Below are positions 35,701 through 44,290 of a stretch of 64,000 bases of DNA, in pieces (position 1 is the stretch's first letter; the number at the start of each line of letters is the position of its first letter). The notes beneath the pieces are model-generated. The model did no database searches, was not told where the DNA came from, and was given only the letters and a program-made list of their open reading frames with translations. Source of the stretch: Paraburkholderia ferrariae NBRC 106233. GTDB taxonomy: Bacteria > Pseudomonadota > Gammaproteobacteria > Burkholderiales > Burkholderiaceae. The stretch spans positions 124,001 to 188,000 of the forward strand of contig NZ_BAYB01000002.1 in the NCBI RefSeq assembly GCF_000685035.1, in the 5' to 3' direction. The translations under genes and the position numbers were made by a program.

Positions 35701-37983
35701 ATGCGCCACGAACGTTTTGCTGCGCATGGCACGGCGCGCCGCCGGTTTTTGAAGCAGGGGTCGGCGCTGGTGGCCTCGGGGCTCGCGGTGGGCTTTCGGC
35801 TTCCCGACGCGATGGCGGCAGGCGCCGAAGCCGCCATGGCGATGGGCAGCGGCGATCCGCACCCGCAGCCCGGCGAGTTCGAACCCAACGCCTGGGTGAG
35901 GGTGCTCCCCGACGACACGATCAAGCTCGTCGTCCACAAGCACGACTCCGGCACGGGCACGCGTACCGCGCTGGCCGCCGTCGTCGCGGAGGAACTGGAC
36001 GTCGATCCGTTCCGCGTGGAGGTGGTGACGCCCGAAGATCCGTTCTACCCGCAATACCTCCATCCGCTCTGGAAGGTGTTTTCTACCGGCGGCAGCACGA
36101 GCGTCGCGCTGGAGTACGACCGGCTGCGCCGCGCGGGCGCGACGGCACGCGCCATGCTGATCGAAGCCGCCGCGCAGCAGTGGAACGTACCGGCTTCCCG
36201 CTGCACGACCGACAACGGCACGGTAATCGATTCCGCAAGCGGCCGGCGCGCGAGCTACGGCTCGCTCGCTTCGCGCGCGGCGAAGCTGCCGGCGCCGCGC
36301 GAGGTGGTGCTGAAAGATCCCGCGCAGTTCCGCTATGTCGGCAAGCTGGGCAAGAAGCGCGACGCGGCGCCCAAGACCAACGGAACGTTTCCGTACAGCA
36401 TCGACGTTTCGCTGCCCGGCATGCTTGTCGCGGTCGTCACGCGTGCGCCGATGATCGACGCACGCGTGCGCAGCGTCGATGCGAAAGAGGCGCTCGCCAT
36501 TCCCGGCGTGCGCGAGGTGCTGACGATTCCCGCCCGCCCCGACGTGCTCGGCGGCAATCAGGCGGGCGTGGCGGTGCTCGCGGACGACTACTGGTCGGCT
36601 CATCGCGGCCAGGCCGCGCTGCACATCGAGTGGGAAGACAGTCTCTTCGAGTCGTTCGACAGCAGCACGCTCGCCGCGCGGCAGGCGGCATGGCTCGACG
36701 AGCCGGCCGCGCGCGCGGTGCCGACGATCCAGGACGGCGACGCGGGGCTCGCAGCCAAAGCCGGCGCGCGGACCGTGGAGGCGTCGTACTCGATGCCGTA
36801 CAAGTCCGCCAATCCACTCGAACCGGTCAACGTGACGGCGTGGGCCAGAAACGGCGGCATCGAATATTGGGGGGGACTGCAGGTGCCCTCCACGGCGCTG
36901 GAGGCTGCTGGAGTAATCGGTAGCATTCCTGAGCATCGCGTGACCCTGCACGAACTCGTTTCCGGCGGCAGCTTCGGCGCGCGCGAATCGAAGTACTGGC
37001 TGTTCGAAGTGACGTGGCTTGCGCTGAAGACCGGCAAGCCCGTGAAGCTCATGAACAGCCGCGAGGACGAGATGCGCGCGCTCTTTTATCACGCCGCGAG
37101 CCACCATCGCGCGAAGGCCGTGCTGGACCATCAGGGCCGGCTTGCGTCGCTGCAGTTGCGCGCGGTGATGCCGGCGTCGCCGGAGCAGTGGGAGCCTGGC
37201 TATCTGGAACGCCCGGATCGTATGGACTACAGCACGACAGAGGCGATCACGAAGTGGGAGTTCGCGTATGCCGTGCCGCATCGGGACATCGGCTGGGTGC
37301 GCCACGAAACCGGCGTGCCGACGGGCTGGTATCGCGCGGTGAGCTATATCCCGAACGTGTTCGCGGTGGAGTCGGTGATGGACGAGAGCGCGCATGCCGC
37401 GGGCCGCGATCCCGTGGCATTCCGCATTGCCCACATGCAGGACCGGCCGCGCCATGTGGCGGTGCTGAGCGAGGCCGCGAAGCGCGCGGGGTGGGGCACG
37501 CCGCTGCCCGCGGATACGGCTCTCGGCGTAGCGACGAACCAGGCCTACGACAGTTACGTCGCGGTGGTTGCACGCGTGACGCGCAAGGACGGCGCGGTGG
37601 TGGTCGAAAAGCTCACCTGCGTGGCCGATTGCGGCCTGGCCGTGTCGCCTGCCGGCGTGGAGGAGCAGCTATACGGCGGGCTGATGTGGGGCCTCGGCCA
37701 CGCCACCGCCGATCGCATCGATATCCGCAATGGCCGGGTGCAGCAGACCAACTTCGACACCTACCGCGTCATGCGCATGAGCGACATGCCGGACATCGAC
37801 ATCGCCATCGTGCAGGGCAATCTGGCCAAACCTGGCGGCGTGGGCGAACTGTCGAGCCCATCGGTCGCCCCCGCGATTGCCAATGCCGTCTTCAACCTCA
37901 CCGGCACGCGGCTGCGCGAGACGCCTTTCGATCTGCATGCACTCGATGCGGTGAAGAAAGCGGACGAAGCGAAGTCTTCCTGA
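35701..37983 (+). CDS. molybdopterin hydroxylase large subunit (IorB-like)
   Basis: Molybdopterin-cytosine-dinucleotide hydroxylase of 760 residues, xanthine-dehydrogenase superfamily, two-subunit IorAB/aldehyde-dehydrogenase type. A twin-arginine leader (RRRFLKQGSALVASGLAVG, at about 13-31) marks Tat export, usual for IorB. Molybdenum-site segments include GGSFGARESKYW (about 420), with the active-site Glu expected in GGVGELSSPSVAPAIANAV near the C-terminus (E about 720). It hydroxylates an N-heterocycle or aldehyde with water as oxygen source. Neighbouring purine/pteridine genes suggest an N-heterocyclic substrate (inference). Confidence 0.93.
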   Translation: MRHERFAAHGTARRRFLKQGSALVASGLAVGFRLPDAMAAGAEAAMAMGSGDPHPQPGEFEPNAWVRVLPDDTIKLVVHKHDSGTGTRTALAAVVAEELDVDPFRVEVVTPEDPFYPQYLHPLWKVFSTGGSTSVALEYDRLRRAGATARAMLIEAAAQQWNVPASRCTTDNGTVIDSASGRRASYGSLASRAAKLPAPREVVLKDPAQFRYVGKLGKKRDAAPKTNGTFPYSIDVSLPGMLVAVVTRAPMIDARVRSVDAKEALAIPGVREVLTIPARPDVLGGNQAGVAVLADDYWSAHRGQAALHIEWEDSLFESFDSSTLAARQAAWLDEPAARAVPTIQDGDAGLAAKAGARTVEASYSMPYKSANPLEPVNVTAWARNGGIEYWGGLQVPSTALEAAGVIGSIPEHRVTLHELVSGGSFGARESKYWLFEVTWLALKTGKPVKLMNSREDEMRALFYHAASHHRAKAVLDHQGRLASLQLRAVMPASPEQWEPGYLERPDRMDYSTTEAITKWEFAYAVPHRDIGWVRHETGVPTGWYRAVSYIPNVFAVESVMDESAHAAGRDPVAFRIAHMQDRPRHVAVLSEAAKRAGWGTPLPADTALGVATNQAYDSYVAVVARVTRKDGAVVVEKLTCVADCGLAVSPAGVEEQLYGGLMWGLGHATADRIDIRNGRVQQTNFDTYRVMRMSDMPDIDIAIVQGNLAKPGGVGELSSPSVAPAIANAVFNLTGTRLRETPFDLHALDAVKKADEAKSS

Positions 37984-38051
37984 ATTGCTGTCGTCTTCGA
38001 ACGGCACAGCCCACGTTGACAAACGATGCGAATACAACGAAACTCGCACTC

Positions 38052-38138
38052 ATGTTGACCCGAAACCTCGGCTCTATTGTCAAGCAACGTCCTATGGGCG
38101 CCCGCGCGGGTGTGCCATCGGAGGCCTGTTTGCGTTAG
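38052..38138 (+). CDS. possible 28-codon leader peptide
   Basis: A short frame from ATG 38052 to TAG 38136-38138. It has no clear Shine-Dalgarno site, but a TTGACA box at 38016-38021 with a weak -10 about 17 bp later (GAAACT) would place the transcript start almost on the ATG, so it could be leaderless. Its last five codons (Glu-Ala-Cys-Leu-Arg) overlap the left arm of the hairpin at 38122-38167, the classic place for a ribosome that controls an attenuator. It is not a stated gene of any family I know. Translation has not been shown and I report it only because of its position. Confidence 0.35.
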   Translation: MLTRNLGSIVKQRPMGARAGVPSEACLR

Positions 38139-38199
38139 ATTGCGCTGAAGTTGAGATCAACAGGCCTCGCCGGACATGCGGACGAGGCCTTTTTGTTTT
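38122..38199 (+). promoter_or_regulatory. attenuator: antiterminator and terminator sharing one arm
   Basis: Two hairpins compete. The first pairs AGGCCTGTT (38122-38130) with AACAGGCCT (38159-38167), nine bp. The second pairs AGGCCTCGCCG (38162-38172) with 38179-38190 (eleven bp, one bulged A, six-base loop) and is followed by TTTTTGTTTT, an intrinsic terminator. The bases 38162-38167 belong to both, so only one can form. The element lies after the molybdenum hydroxylase gene and before the small gene at 38241, so it may terminate the former and control the latter. AGGCCT is self-complementary, which makes chance pairing easier; the extra GTT/AAC bases argue against chance. Confidence 0.65.
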
Positions 38200-38206
38200 G
38201 CGGGCC

Positions 38207-38234
38207 TCTCCGTTACCGGCATCACTAACGGAGA
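38207..38234 (+). promoter_or_regulatory. hairpin sequestering the ribosome binding site of the 38241 gene
   Basis: TCTCCGTTA (38207-38215) pairs perfectly with TAACGGAGA (38226-38234) around a ten-base loop. The right arm contains the whole Shine-Dalgarno sequence AACGGAG of the gene starting at 38241, so the closed form should block initiation. Together with the attenuator just upstream it suggests layered control. Confidence 0.6.
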
Positions 38235-38240
38235 TAAAAA

Positions 38241-38564
38241 ATGAAGAAGAGTCTGCCCTCGTTCGACCGCAGCCACGCACGCGATGCGTGGATCCCCTCA
38301 GGCCGTCGTACTGCACCGGCGAACTGCGATGCGTACGCTTCGCATGCCGCTGCGCCTTTGCCGCTCACGCGGATCTTTCATCCTTACGAGTACTGGGCGC
38401 ACGTGCCGCACAACGAAAGCGGAGCGGACGTCTATGTTTCCACGCGTACGGAGCCCGATCCGCCTAAAAGCGGCTGGCCGGCCGCGCCGCCGCTCGCCTC
38501 TGCGGGGTGGCTGCGCCGCTGGACGGTGCGCGGGGCGCTGTCGTTTCGCCGCGCCCTGGCGTGA
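38241..38564 (+). CDS. small unknown protein under tight 5' control, 107 aa
   Basis: Protein of unknown function with a strong but hairpin-buried site (AACGGAGA) before the ATG. It is basic, rich in Pro, Ala, Ser and Trp, with the aromatic segment IFHPYEYWAHVPHNES at about 45-60 and a basic, Trp-containing C-terminal tail (WLRRWTVRGALSFRR). No signal peptide, membrane helix or Cys pair is present; one Cys is at 29. Reading frames in other phases exist here, but only this one has the ribosome site. Its leader (38052-38234) is the strongest sign that it is a real, regulated gene. Confidence 0.55.
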   Translation: MKKSLPSFDRSHARDAWIPSGRRTAPANCDAYASHAAAPLPLTRIFHPYEYWAHVPHNESGADVYVSTRTEPDPPKSGWPAAPPLASAGWLRRWTVRGALSFRRALA

Positions 38565-38589
38565 CGATCTGAACGCGCCATAAAGCAAG

Positions 38590-38625
38590 TGCGCCGGCCC
38601 ACCCCGCGAGGGGTGGGCCGGCGCA
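38590..38625. terminator. bidirectional terminator hairpin
   Basis: A 16-bp perfect stem (TGCGCCGGCCCACCCC at 38590-38605 with 38610-38625) and a GCGA loop lie between the convergent small gene and the porin gene. The minus strand continues CTTGCTTTAT, a weak T tract, so it chiefly serves the porin transcript. Confidence 0.75.
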
Positions 38626-38679
38626 TGCGTGGTGCTTTCGCGTTCCGCGAGGAACGCGAGCCGCCATGCCGGAACGCGA

Positions 38680-39870
38680 TTAGAAGCGTTGCGTCATGCC
38701 GACGATGGCGGCTACGGCGTGGTTCGTGGCCGAGTAGGTCGAGCCGCTGAAGTTGGCCACGGCTGCCTTGCCTGTCGAGTCCGTACCGGCCGCGGCTTCA
38801 TAGAAGCCGTCCGCGTAGAGGGACGTGCGCTTGGACAGGGCGTACGTCACGCCCAGGTTGATCTGATTGTAGTGCGCGCTGTCGTCGCTGCCGGCGCCGC
38901 TGTTGTGCGTGTAGATGTATGCGGCTGCGACCAGCAGAGCCGGCGTCACCTGGTACTTCACGTTCAGTTCGCCCGAGTTGAACGTGGCCGTGCCGCCGTT
39001 GTACTTCGTGCCGTAGCTGCCGCCCGCGGTCACTTCACCGAGGTTCTGGAACTGCGTGTTCGAGTACAGGGCCGCGAGCGTCACCGGGCCGAGTGCGTAC
39101 GATCCGCCGGCCGTCACGATCTGCTGCGAACCTGCCGAAGCGTAGCCGCCGAAGATGCGGCTCGGCATGTTGTTGTTCGTGCCGGTGGCCGAGGTGGACG
39201 AGTTGCCCTGGTCGCCGAAGGTCGCATAGTACGGATCCTTCGTGAACATATAGCTTGCACCCAGCTTGACGGGGCCGTTCGCATAGGCGAGGCCCACGTC
39301 CTTCACCGAATTCTGGGCGAAGTTGCCTGCCACGCCGCCGAGGCTGTACAGCACGCCGAGCGTTGCACCGCTGATGTTCGGGCTCGTGTACTTGATCGAG
39401 TTCTGGATGCGGTTCGACGTATCGACGTTGTCCACGTCGGCGGCACGCGTGCCGTAGCCGAGGCCTGAAGCAGCCCAGTCGGCGCCCGAGGCGAACGGGC
39501 TCGTGGCGTCGTTGCTGGCCGAGTACTGGCGGCCGGCCGTGACGGTGCCCCAGTTCGAGTTGCCGATACCGACGAACGCCTTGCGGCCGAACAGCAGGCC
39601 GCCTTGCGAAAGCGCGCCGGTGCTGACCGTGAAGCCGTTTTCGAGGTCGAAGATAGCCTTCGTGCCGCCGCCCAGGTCTTCCGAGCCGAGCAGGCCCCAA
39701 CGCGAGGAGGTCGCGGTGGAGAGGCTCCACGCTGCGCTGCCCTTCACGTTGTTGTTGTACAGGATGCCGGCATCGACGAGGCCGTAGAGCGTAACGCTGC
39801 TCTGAGCGTGTGCTGCGCCAGCAATCGTGCCGAGCACGAGGGCCGCCGCGGTGGTCTTGTTGATCTTCAT
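38680..39870 (-). CDS. trimeric outer-membrane porin (Burkholderia OmpC-like)
   Basis: General diffusion porin of 396 residues, 16-stranded beta-barrel. A signal peptide of about 22 residues (ending GAAHAQ) precedes SSVTLYGLVDAG, the classic first strand of this family. The mature protein ends in GMTQRF, with the C-terminal Phe required for BAM assembly. Length and the GNSNWGTVTAGRQYS loop fit the Burkholderia porin group. The gene is followed by the 38590 hairpin. Solute specificity cannot be read from the sequence. Confidence 0.95.
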   Translation of the reverse strand: MKINKTTAAALVLGTIAGAAHAQSSVTLYGLVDAGILYNNNVKGSAAWSLSTATSSRWGLLGSEDLGGGTKAIFDLENGFTVSTGALSQGGLLFGRKAFVGIGNSNWGTVTAGRQYSASNDATSPFASGADWAASGLGYGTRAADVDNVDTSNRIQNSIKYTSPNISGATLGVLYSLGGVAGNFAQNSVKDVGLAYANGPVKLGASYMFTKDPYYATFGDQGNSSTSATGTNNNMPSRIFGGYASAGSQQIVTAGGSYALGPVTLAALYSNTQFQNLGEVTAGGSYGTKYNGGTATFNSGELNVKYQVTPALLVAAAYIYTHNSGAGSDDSAHYNQINLGVTYALSKRTSLYADGFYEAAAGTDSTGKAAVANFSGSTYSATNHAVAAIVGMTQRF

Positions 39871-40656
39871 CTGTTTGATTTATTGCTCTGGTTATGGAGG
39901 GGTGTGTGACGCTGCACTTTCGAAAAGCCCGCGGCGGCCATTCCTGCCCGCTTCCGCAACACCGTGTGTCCCCGCTGCGGTCCTGGGCGCGAACGCCGGC
40001 CGGCCCGGCGTCGTCACCGCCCGAACGCGGCGGCGGAAGATGCCGAAAACGATTTCAGGCCGCGCGAATTCTATGCGTGACGAATGTCACTTGTGTGACT
40101 CCGGAATTCTCTCGTTGGGTTTCCGAGACATCGCGGATCGAGTCGCCGGAACAGCCGGCGTGTCTGCCCGAATCCGGTGCGCGGGCAACGAGCCGCGCGT
40201 GGCGGTGCGTCGAATGGGTGTGCGAGGGCTTCTGATTTGCTTCTTTGAAATGTTATTGAAAGTAATCCGGGTGAAGGGACGGAAGTGGCGGTCGAATCAT
40301 CTGGTTGTGAGTATTTGCATTGGATTCCTGATTAATTGGCGAGCAATTTATATGGCCTGCGGTTAGCGCGCATGTCGTCATGAAATGCAACTAACTGCCA
40401 ACCCCGGTCAGCCTAGCCAAGCAGAAAGGCATCGCACCGCCACAGCTTCCAGAACGCGGCTTGCGGTGCAGCATCTTCGGGTCTCCACGACCAGGGCAAG
40501 TCCCCGGATTTACAGCGTCACCTGCTTCGTCGCATTCTGGTTTTGCGGTGCACGACGGGCTAATTAAACGTCCATTGAACATGGCCATTCCATGGACTAT
40601 GCTCGAATCGAGGCCCGCATCGTAGGGTGGTTGGGGGGCTCAGGGGGAGGCAGGTC
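39871..40656. other. 786-bp intergenic region
   Basis: This is the porin upstream region on one side and the upstream region of a small membrane-protein gene on the other. I see no convincing gene. Bases 40235-40370 are AT-richer than the surroundings. A G-rich stretch with GGGGGAGG at 40641-40650 serves as ribosome binding site for the 40657 gene. Confidence 0.5.
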
Positions 40657-40980
40657 ATGAAAGCAATCAAGCCTGCAGGCCAGGAACATCATGGTCGCCA
40701 TGTCGGTTACGAAGGCAGTCACGTCATGCTGCCGCTCGTGGTGTTGTCGATCATGGCGCTGGCACTTTACCTGTTCGTCAGACACATCGACATTTCCGAT
40801 CTCGGGCGCAGCGCACTGTTCTATGTCGTGATGGTGTTCGTCACGCTCGGCATTGCGGGGCTCTTTGGCGTAGCAGGCGGGTGGCTGCGTTCTCGTACCA
40901 CCGATGCCGCGCCCGAAGGCTTTTGCTTTGTCGGTGCGCTCATCGGCGCCGTTGTTTTCTATATCGCGCTTTTCGCCTGA
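40657..40980 (+). CDS. small inner-membrane protein, 107 aa
   Basis: Hypothetical membrane protein. The N-terminal 22 residues are hydrophilic and contain His (EHHGRHVGYEGSH), followed by three hydrophobic helices at about 24-41, 52-72 and 88-107 (LFYVVMVFVTLGIAGLFGVAG is the second). The start at 40657 is supported by GGGGGAGG; the upstream ATG at 40627 lacks a site. I recognise no family, and the gene stands alone before the AlkB gene. Confidence 0.65.
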   Translation: MKAIKPAGQEHHGRHVGYEGSHVMLPLVVLSIMALALYLFVRHIDISDLGRSALFYVVMVFVTLGIAGLFGVAGGWLRSRTTDAAPEGFCFVGALIGAVVFYIALFA

Positions 40981-41117
40981 CCGGCGGGCGCTGAGAAGGG
41001 AGCACGGACACGTGCCGTGCGAGCGGTGCGGCACGTGCAGGCCGATGACGTGCCCTTCGAGACTTGCCGTGCGAAACTGGCTGTCTCTCTATCATTTCGT
41101 ATGCGTCGATTTTTCCC

Positions 41118-41717
41118 ATGTTCGATCTCTTCGACGACACGCCGCAACCCGACGTCGAATGGCATCCCGCCTGGCTCGCGCCGGAGCAGGCCGCGGCGTT
41201 TTTCGAGCGCATCGCCGCCGAAGCGCCGTGGCGCCAGGAGCGCATTCGCACCCCGGGCGGCTGGGTGGATCAGCCCCGCTTGACGGCGTGGCTCGGCGAG
41301 CCGGACGCCGTGTATATCTATTCGGGAATCCGCAATGTGCCGCAGCCGTGGACGCCCGCAGTGGCGCAATTGCGCGACGCCGTATCGGCGCTCTGCGGCG
41401 TGCGTTTCAATAGCGTGCTGCTCAACCGTTACCGCGGGGGTGCCGACAGCATGGGCTGGCACGCCGACCATGAGCCGGAATTGGGCCGGGAGCCGGTGAT
41501 CGCCTCGGTGAGCCTGGGCGCGACGCGTCGCTTCGATCTGCGGCACAACGCAACCGGCGTGACGCGCTCGTTCCCGTTGACGGGCGGCAGCTTGCTGGTG
41601 ATGCGCGGCCAGACTCAGGCGCAATGGCGTCACCGCGTGCCGAAAGAGCCGACGGTGAGCGGCGAACGGCTGAATCTCACGTTTCGGGTTGTGATGCCGG
41701 AATTGCGGAGAAGCTAG
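41118..41717 (+). CDS. alkB: AlkB-like DNA/RNA demethylase
   Basis: Fe(II)/2-oxoglutarate dioxygenase of 199 residues that removes alkyl groups from DNA bases such as 1-methyladenine and 3-methylcytosine. The iron ligands are His115 and Asp117 in MGWHADHEPELG and His172 in QWRHRVPK; the 2-oxoglutarate salt bridge is Arg184/Arg190 in ERLNLTFR. NRYRGGADSMGWH is the family's signature loop (human ALKBH2/3-like type). The start at 41118 is preferred because the protein then begins with the typical MFDLF. It is a single gene without an ada partner. Confidence 0.92.
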   Translation: MFDLFDDTPQPDVEWHPAWLAPEQAAAFFERIAAEAPWRQERIRTPGGWVDQPRLTAWLGEPDAVYIYSGIRNVPQPWTPAVAQLRDAVSALCGVRFNSVLLNRYRGGADSMGWHADHEPELGREPVIASVSLGATRRFDLRHNATGVTRSFPLTGGSLLVMRGQTQAQWRHRVPKEPTVSGERLNLTFRVVMPELRRS

Positions 41718-41832
41718 AAGTTGGCTGAAGATAGGTGGTGATTCTTGAGAGTTGGAGGGGCGTGGCTGGGGCGTGGCGAGAGGGAGGAAGTCGAATAAAA
41801 TTTTATGCGCATAAACGTCATATACGCGTCAC

Positions 41833-42771
41833 TCATCCGTCTTCGTCCAGACGCCGCCGCACGATAGGAACCAGCCGGTCGAACGGCAGGCTCGAGGCGC
41901 TCAGCGCCGCCACGTCCGGGAACTGCTCGCGCGCAATGTCGGTGAGCACCTGTGCGGGTGGCGCTTCCACCAACACCGTTGCACCCGATTCCACCATCAC
42001 CGTGAGAGCGTCGAACCAGCGCACCGTGTAACGCATGTTGGTGGCAAGATCCGCGCGAATCGCTTCGCCGGTGTGGAGCGGGCGGCCGCCCCGGTTGTCG
42101 ATATAGAGGCCTTGCGGTGCGCGAAAAACGATGTCGCGAGACCACGCCGCGAGTTCCTCGGCAGCATCGGCCAATAGTTCGCAATGCGAAGGAACGGATA
42201 CGGCGAGGCGCTGTGCCTTGCGTGCACCCGCCGCGAGCGCACGGGTCGCGAAAGCCGCGAGCGCCGTATCGGCGCCTGCCACCACGATCTGGCGCGGGGC
42301 GTTCACGTTGCCCACATACACGGGTTCGCCGCCTTCTCTTGACTGCACCTGCGCGAGCGTTTCGATCTGCGTTTCGCTGAGTCCCGAGATGGCGGTGAGG
42401 CCGTATCCGCTGGGCCACGCGGCTTCCATGAGTTCGGCGCGTTTGCGGACCATGTGCAGGGCGTCGCCGAACGTCACGGCGCCACAACTTACCGCGGCGG
42501 GATACGCGCCCACCGAAAGGCCGGCGCTGAACTGCGGCACGAGACCCTCATCTGCGAGCGCGCGCGCGAAGGCCACGCCGGCCACCGCGAGGCCAACTTG
42601 CACCGCGACGGTGGAGCGCAGCGCATCGGCGCTGTCGAGTGACAGCACGTCGAGGCCGAGCGCCGCGGAGGCTTCGTCCAGCGTGCGCCGAACCGCGTCG
42701 TGCTGCGGCAGCCGGTGCAGAAAGTCTGGGCTTTGCGCGCCCTGGCCGGGAAACATCAAGGCGAGCGTCAT
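41833..42771 (-). CDS. mdcH: malonate decarboxylase subunit epsilon, malonyl-transferase
   Basis: Malonyl-CoA:ACP transferase-like subunit of 312 residues, which loads malonyl onto the acyl-carrier subunit when the enzyme starts. It shows FPGQGAQSPDF at the N-terminus (GQGxQ of acyl transferases) and the active-site Ser in AGLSVGAYPAA (about 92), with His in VPSHCELLA. It is the last gene of the mdcABCDEGH operon, overlapping mdcG by four bases (ATGA). Confidence 0.93.
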   Translation of the reverse strand: MTLALMFPGQGAQSPDFLHRLPQHDAVRRTLDEASAALGLDVLSLDSADALRSTVAVQVGLAVAGVAFARALADEGLVPQFSAGLSVGAYPAAVSCGAVTFGDALHMVRKRAELMEAAWPSGYGLTAISGLSETQIETLAQVQSREGGEPVYVGNVNAPRQIVVAGADTALAAFATRALAAGARKAQRLAVSVPSHCELLADAAEELAAWSRDIVFRAPQGLYIDNRGGRPLHTGEAIRADLATNMRYTVRWFDALTVMVESGATVLVEAPPAQVLTDIAREQFPDVAALSASSLPFDRLVPIVRRRLDEDG

Positions 42772-43463
42772 GAGGGTTGCCACGGATCGGCGAGGAACTG
42801 CGGACCGTCGTTTGCGCGCACGAGTACGCGCGGCTTTCCTGCTGCGAGTTCCGCGAGCGCGACGCCGCCCGCTGGCGTTTCCACCTGTGCGTCCACGCGC
42901 GTGCTGGCGCGCGTGGCGGCATGAGCGAGCGTATCGGCGAGCGCGCGAATCACGGCCGGCTCGCAACGCTCGGGCAGCCGTATCAGCAGGTCGAGATCGC
43001 TCGTTGCCGAGAGCGTGGGCAACCCGGTGGCGAGTTCGAAGCCTGCGCTGCCGGTGGGGCCCCAAGTCAGGTCAAGCAGAGGCGAGGGCATGTCGCGCAG
43101 CAGCGCAAGCGCCGCGAGTGCGGGCAGCGCGGTGCGCCCCGCCTGGGGTTGCCGGTGCAGCAGCGTTTCGGGCGAGCAGGATGATTCGATATCCTGATGA
43201 TGCAGCCACGTTCCGAATCGCTGGCCGCGTTCTCTGCCCCGCACGCCCACGGCGATGAAACCGTCTGCCCCGCGGGCACGCCTCACGACGGCCCACGGCG
43301 CACGCGCGAACGCGGCACGCACCCAGTCCGGTTCTTCGTGCGTGTGTGGCAGACGCTGCATATGCAGCAAGTCGTGCGCGCGCCAGCGTGTGCTTTCGGT
43401 GCACGCGGCGCCGGCAGCATCGGCAGCCGCGATGGGGAACGGCGGCGTGGCGCAGACGCGCAT
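42768..43463 (-). CDS. mdcG: phosphoribosyl-dephospho-CoA transferase (MdcG)
   Basis: Transfers the 2'-(5''-phosphoribosyl)-3'-dephospho-CoA group to the acyl-carrier subunit MdcC, 231 residues. It carries the nucleotidyltransferase-type DLDLLIRLPE acidic motif (about 145-155) and the segment RGxFIAVGVRGRERGQRFG. The start at 43463 overlaps the mdcE stop as TGATG; an in-frame ATG at 43478 is an alternative. The gene is coupled at both ends to its neighbours. Confidence 0.9.
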   Translation of the reverse strand: MRVCATPPFPIAAADAAGAACTESTRWRAHDLLHMQRLPHTHEEPDWVRAAFARAPWAVVRRARGADGFIAVGVRGRERGQRFGTWLHHQDIESSCSPETLLHRQPQAGRTALPALAALALLRDMPSPLLDLTWGPTGSAGFELATGLPTLSATSDLDLLIRLPERCEPAVIRALADTLAHAATRASTRVDAQVETPAGGVALAELAAGKPRVLVRANDGPQFLADPWQPS

Positions 43464-44290
43464 CAACTGGCGTCCCATTGTTGCGCGAGGCGCTTGCGTA
43501 CCTCGATCGAGGCCGCGCGCGTGTGCTTCGCGGCGTCGCCTGCCAGCCGGTGCGAGAGATTGCGCGCAGGATCGGCCCGTGCCTCGCGCACCATGCGCGC
43601 GAGCACGTCGCGCACGCGGGCCGCCTGCTCCGCGCTCGGCGCATCGGCATTCACGCCTTCGATCAGTTCGTCGAGCAGCCCGAGCTTGCCGAAGGAGGCC
43701 AGCGAATACGACATCGGCACGATGGTTTCGCCGAGCGCGTCGAGCTCTTCCACGCTGCGGCGCGTGACCCGCGCAGCGGCTTCCTTGCCCATGGCGTGCA
43801 CCATCGTGCCCGCGGCGTCCAGCGCGACGATGCGGTTGGCCTGATAGCCGTGCGCGAGGAATGCTCCCGACATCGCCGGCCCCACGATCAGCGCGACCAC
43901 GGGATGGCCGGCGAGCCGCGCCGCCGCATAGGCATCGACGGCGGCCGCGCACGCCAGATGGATGCCGAGCATTTCCTCGCGATAGCCGTAGGCCTGGCTC
44001 TTCACATCGACGACGGCGATAACAGGCCGGCGCGTGCTGCCTCCGGCATCGGCGGCAATCGTTTCGCGCACCGCTTGCGCGAGGCGCCAGCCCTGTTCGA
44101 GTCCCACCACGTTATCGCGGGCGCGCACGAAGCGGTTCTCCGGGTCGGGCACGACGGCGATGAAGCGTGCGGTTTCTCCGCCGAGCGGCGCGTCGGCATA
44201 GCGGATCGGGCCGCCGTTGGCCGGCTCGATGTCGTTGCCGGCAAGCGCGCGAAGCCAGCTTGCTCCGCGGCTGGAAGTCGTGTCGTTCAT
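43463..44290 (-). CDS. mdcE: malonate decarboxylase subunit gamma
   Basis: Carboxyltransferase-fold subunit of 275 residues that, with MdcD, decarboxylates malonyl-S-ACP to acetyl-S-ACP in the biotin-independent enzyme. It has the crotonase-like GPAMSGAFLAHGYQAN oxyanion loop (about 140-155) and PVIAVVDVKSQAYGYREE. It overlaps mdcD by four bases and mdcG by one, consistent with tight stoichiometric expression. Confidence 0.93.
   Translation of the reverse strand: MNDTTSSRGASWLRALAGNDIEPANGGPIRYADAPLGGETARFIAVVPDPENRFVRARDNVVGLEQGWRLAQAVRETIAADAGGSTRRPVIAVVDVKSQAYGYREEMLGIHLACAAAVDAYAAARLAGHPVVALIVGPAMSGAFLAHGYQANRIVALDAAGTMVHAMGKEAAARVTRRSVEELDALGETIVPMSYSLASFGKLGLLDELIEGVNADAPSAEQAARVRDVLARMVREARADPARNLSHRLAGDAAKHTRAASIEVRKRLAQQWDAS

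Noticed and set aside
35092..37455. A 787-residue open frame on the minus strand opposite the molybdenum hydroxylase large subunit
   Set aside because: Composition is that of a shadow frame (His/Arg/Ala-rich), while the plus-strand gene has clear family motifs.
37984..38240. Identification of the 38.0-38.2 kb leader as a known riboswitch (SAH, SAM-II, mini-ykkC, TPP, cobalamin)
   Set aside because: None of the conserved loops or boxes of these classes could be located; the element is reported only by its hairpin logic.
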